Assembly (NCBI GenBank): GCA_964427485.1 | Contig: CAYRUP010000002.1 | Location: forward strand, 1 to 40,245 | Direction: 5' to 3' | Length of the DNA: 40,245 nucleotides | Origin: CAYRUP01 sp964427485 | Lineage (GTDB): Bacteria > Pseudomonadota > Gammaproteobacteria > DSM-16500 | In this document: positions 40,234 to 40,245 of the stretch, piece by piece | Position numbering within the stretch: position 1 is the first letter of the stretch | How the letters are laid out: each line of letters opens with the position of its first letter | Position numbers and translations under genes: made by a program | The notes under the pieces: generated by a model | The model's input: only the letters and a program-made list of their open reading frames with translations | Database searches by the model: none | What the model was told of the DNA's origin: nothing

Positions 40234-40245
40234 GGAAATAAAGAT

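Overview
The window is AT-rich, densely coded DNA, most likely from a gammaproteobacterium. RfaH, Tag, PepP, Wza/Wzb/Wzc and HicAB are all family types usual there. A eukaryote-like F-box protein and a small SET-domain protein point towards an intracellular or protist-associated lineage such as Legionellales/Coxiellaceae. That placement is inference from gene content; no rRNA or other taxonomic marker is present.

Region 1 (1-20098, all minus strand) is a surface-glycan locus. In transcription order (high to low coordinates) it holds: an exported glycine-rich protein with three internal repeats; the Wzb phosphatase, Wza export lipoprotein and Wzc tyrosine kinase; an RfaH-type antiterminator; and a complete bacillosamine-type set (PglF dehydratase, PglC phosphoglycosyltransferase, PglD acetyltransferase, PglE aminotransferase). 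After an intrinsic-terminator-like hairpin and a roughly 540-base leader carrying a perfect ops/JUMPstart element come a PglK/MsbA-like ABC flippase, an RmlD-like reductase, PseB, PseC, a metallo-beta-lactamase-fold protein, an aldo/keto reductase, a glutamate-semialdehyde-aminotransferase-like enzyme and the start of PseI. The likely product is a glycan started on bacillosamine-phosphate and carrying pseudaminic acid or a relative. PseH, PseG, PseF and all later glycosyltransferases are absent and would have to lie beyond the left edge or elsewhere.

Region 2 (20160-25007) is a plasmid-type replication and partition module. A chromosomal-type ParB (minus) faces away from an operon of type Ia ParA, plasmid-type ParB and a Rep_3-like initiator (plus). 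Between them lie a consensus DnaA box and six 17-bp iterons spaced by whole helical turns; two further iterons in inverted orientation follow rep. Two copies of a perfect palindrome exactly 42 bp apart sit at the end of the second parB and are a candidate centromere/operator. The replicon is therefore a plasmid, a chromid, or a chromosome with an integrated plasmid.

Region 3 (25119-40245) is a mixed accessory region with visible decay: a HicAB toxin-antitoxin pair with a palindromic operator, a frameshifted pepP, pirin, an internally deleted ogt/MGMT relic directly before tag, a hypothetical protein with a low-complexity tail, a flavin monooxygenase, a CorA-like transporter, the SET-domain protein, a secreted NTF2-like protein, and a cluster of unknowns that includes the F-box protein and two membrane proteins. 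At the right edge is a probably frameshifted small gene. No rRNA, tRNA, CRISPR array or transposase was recognised.
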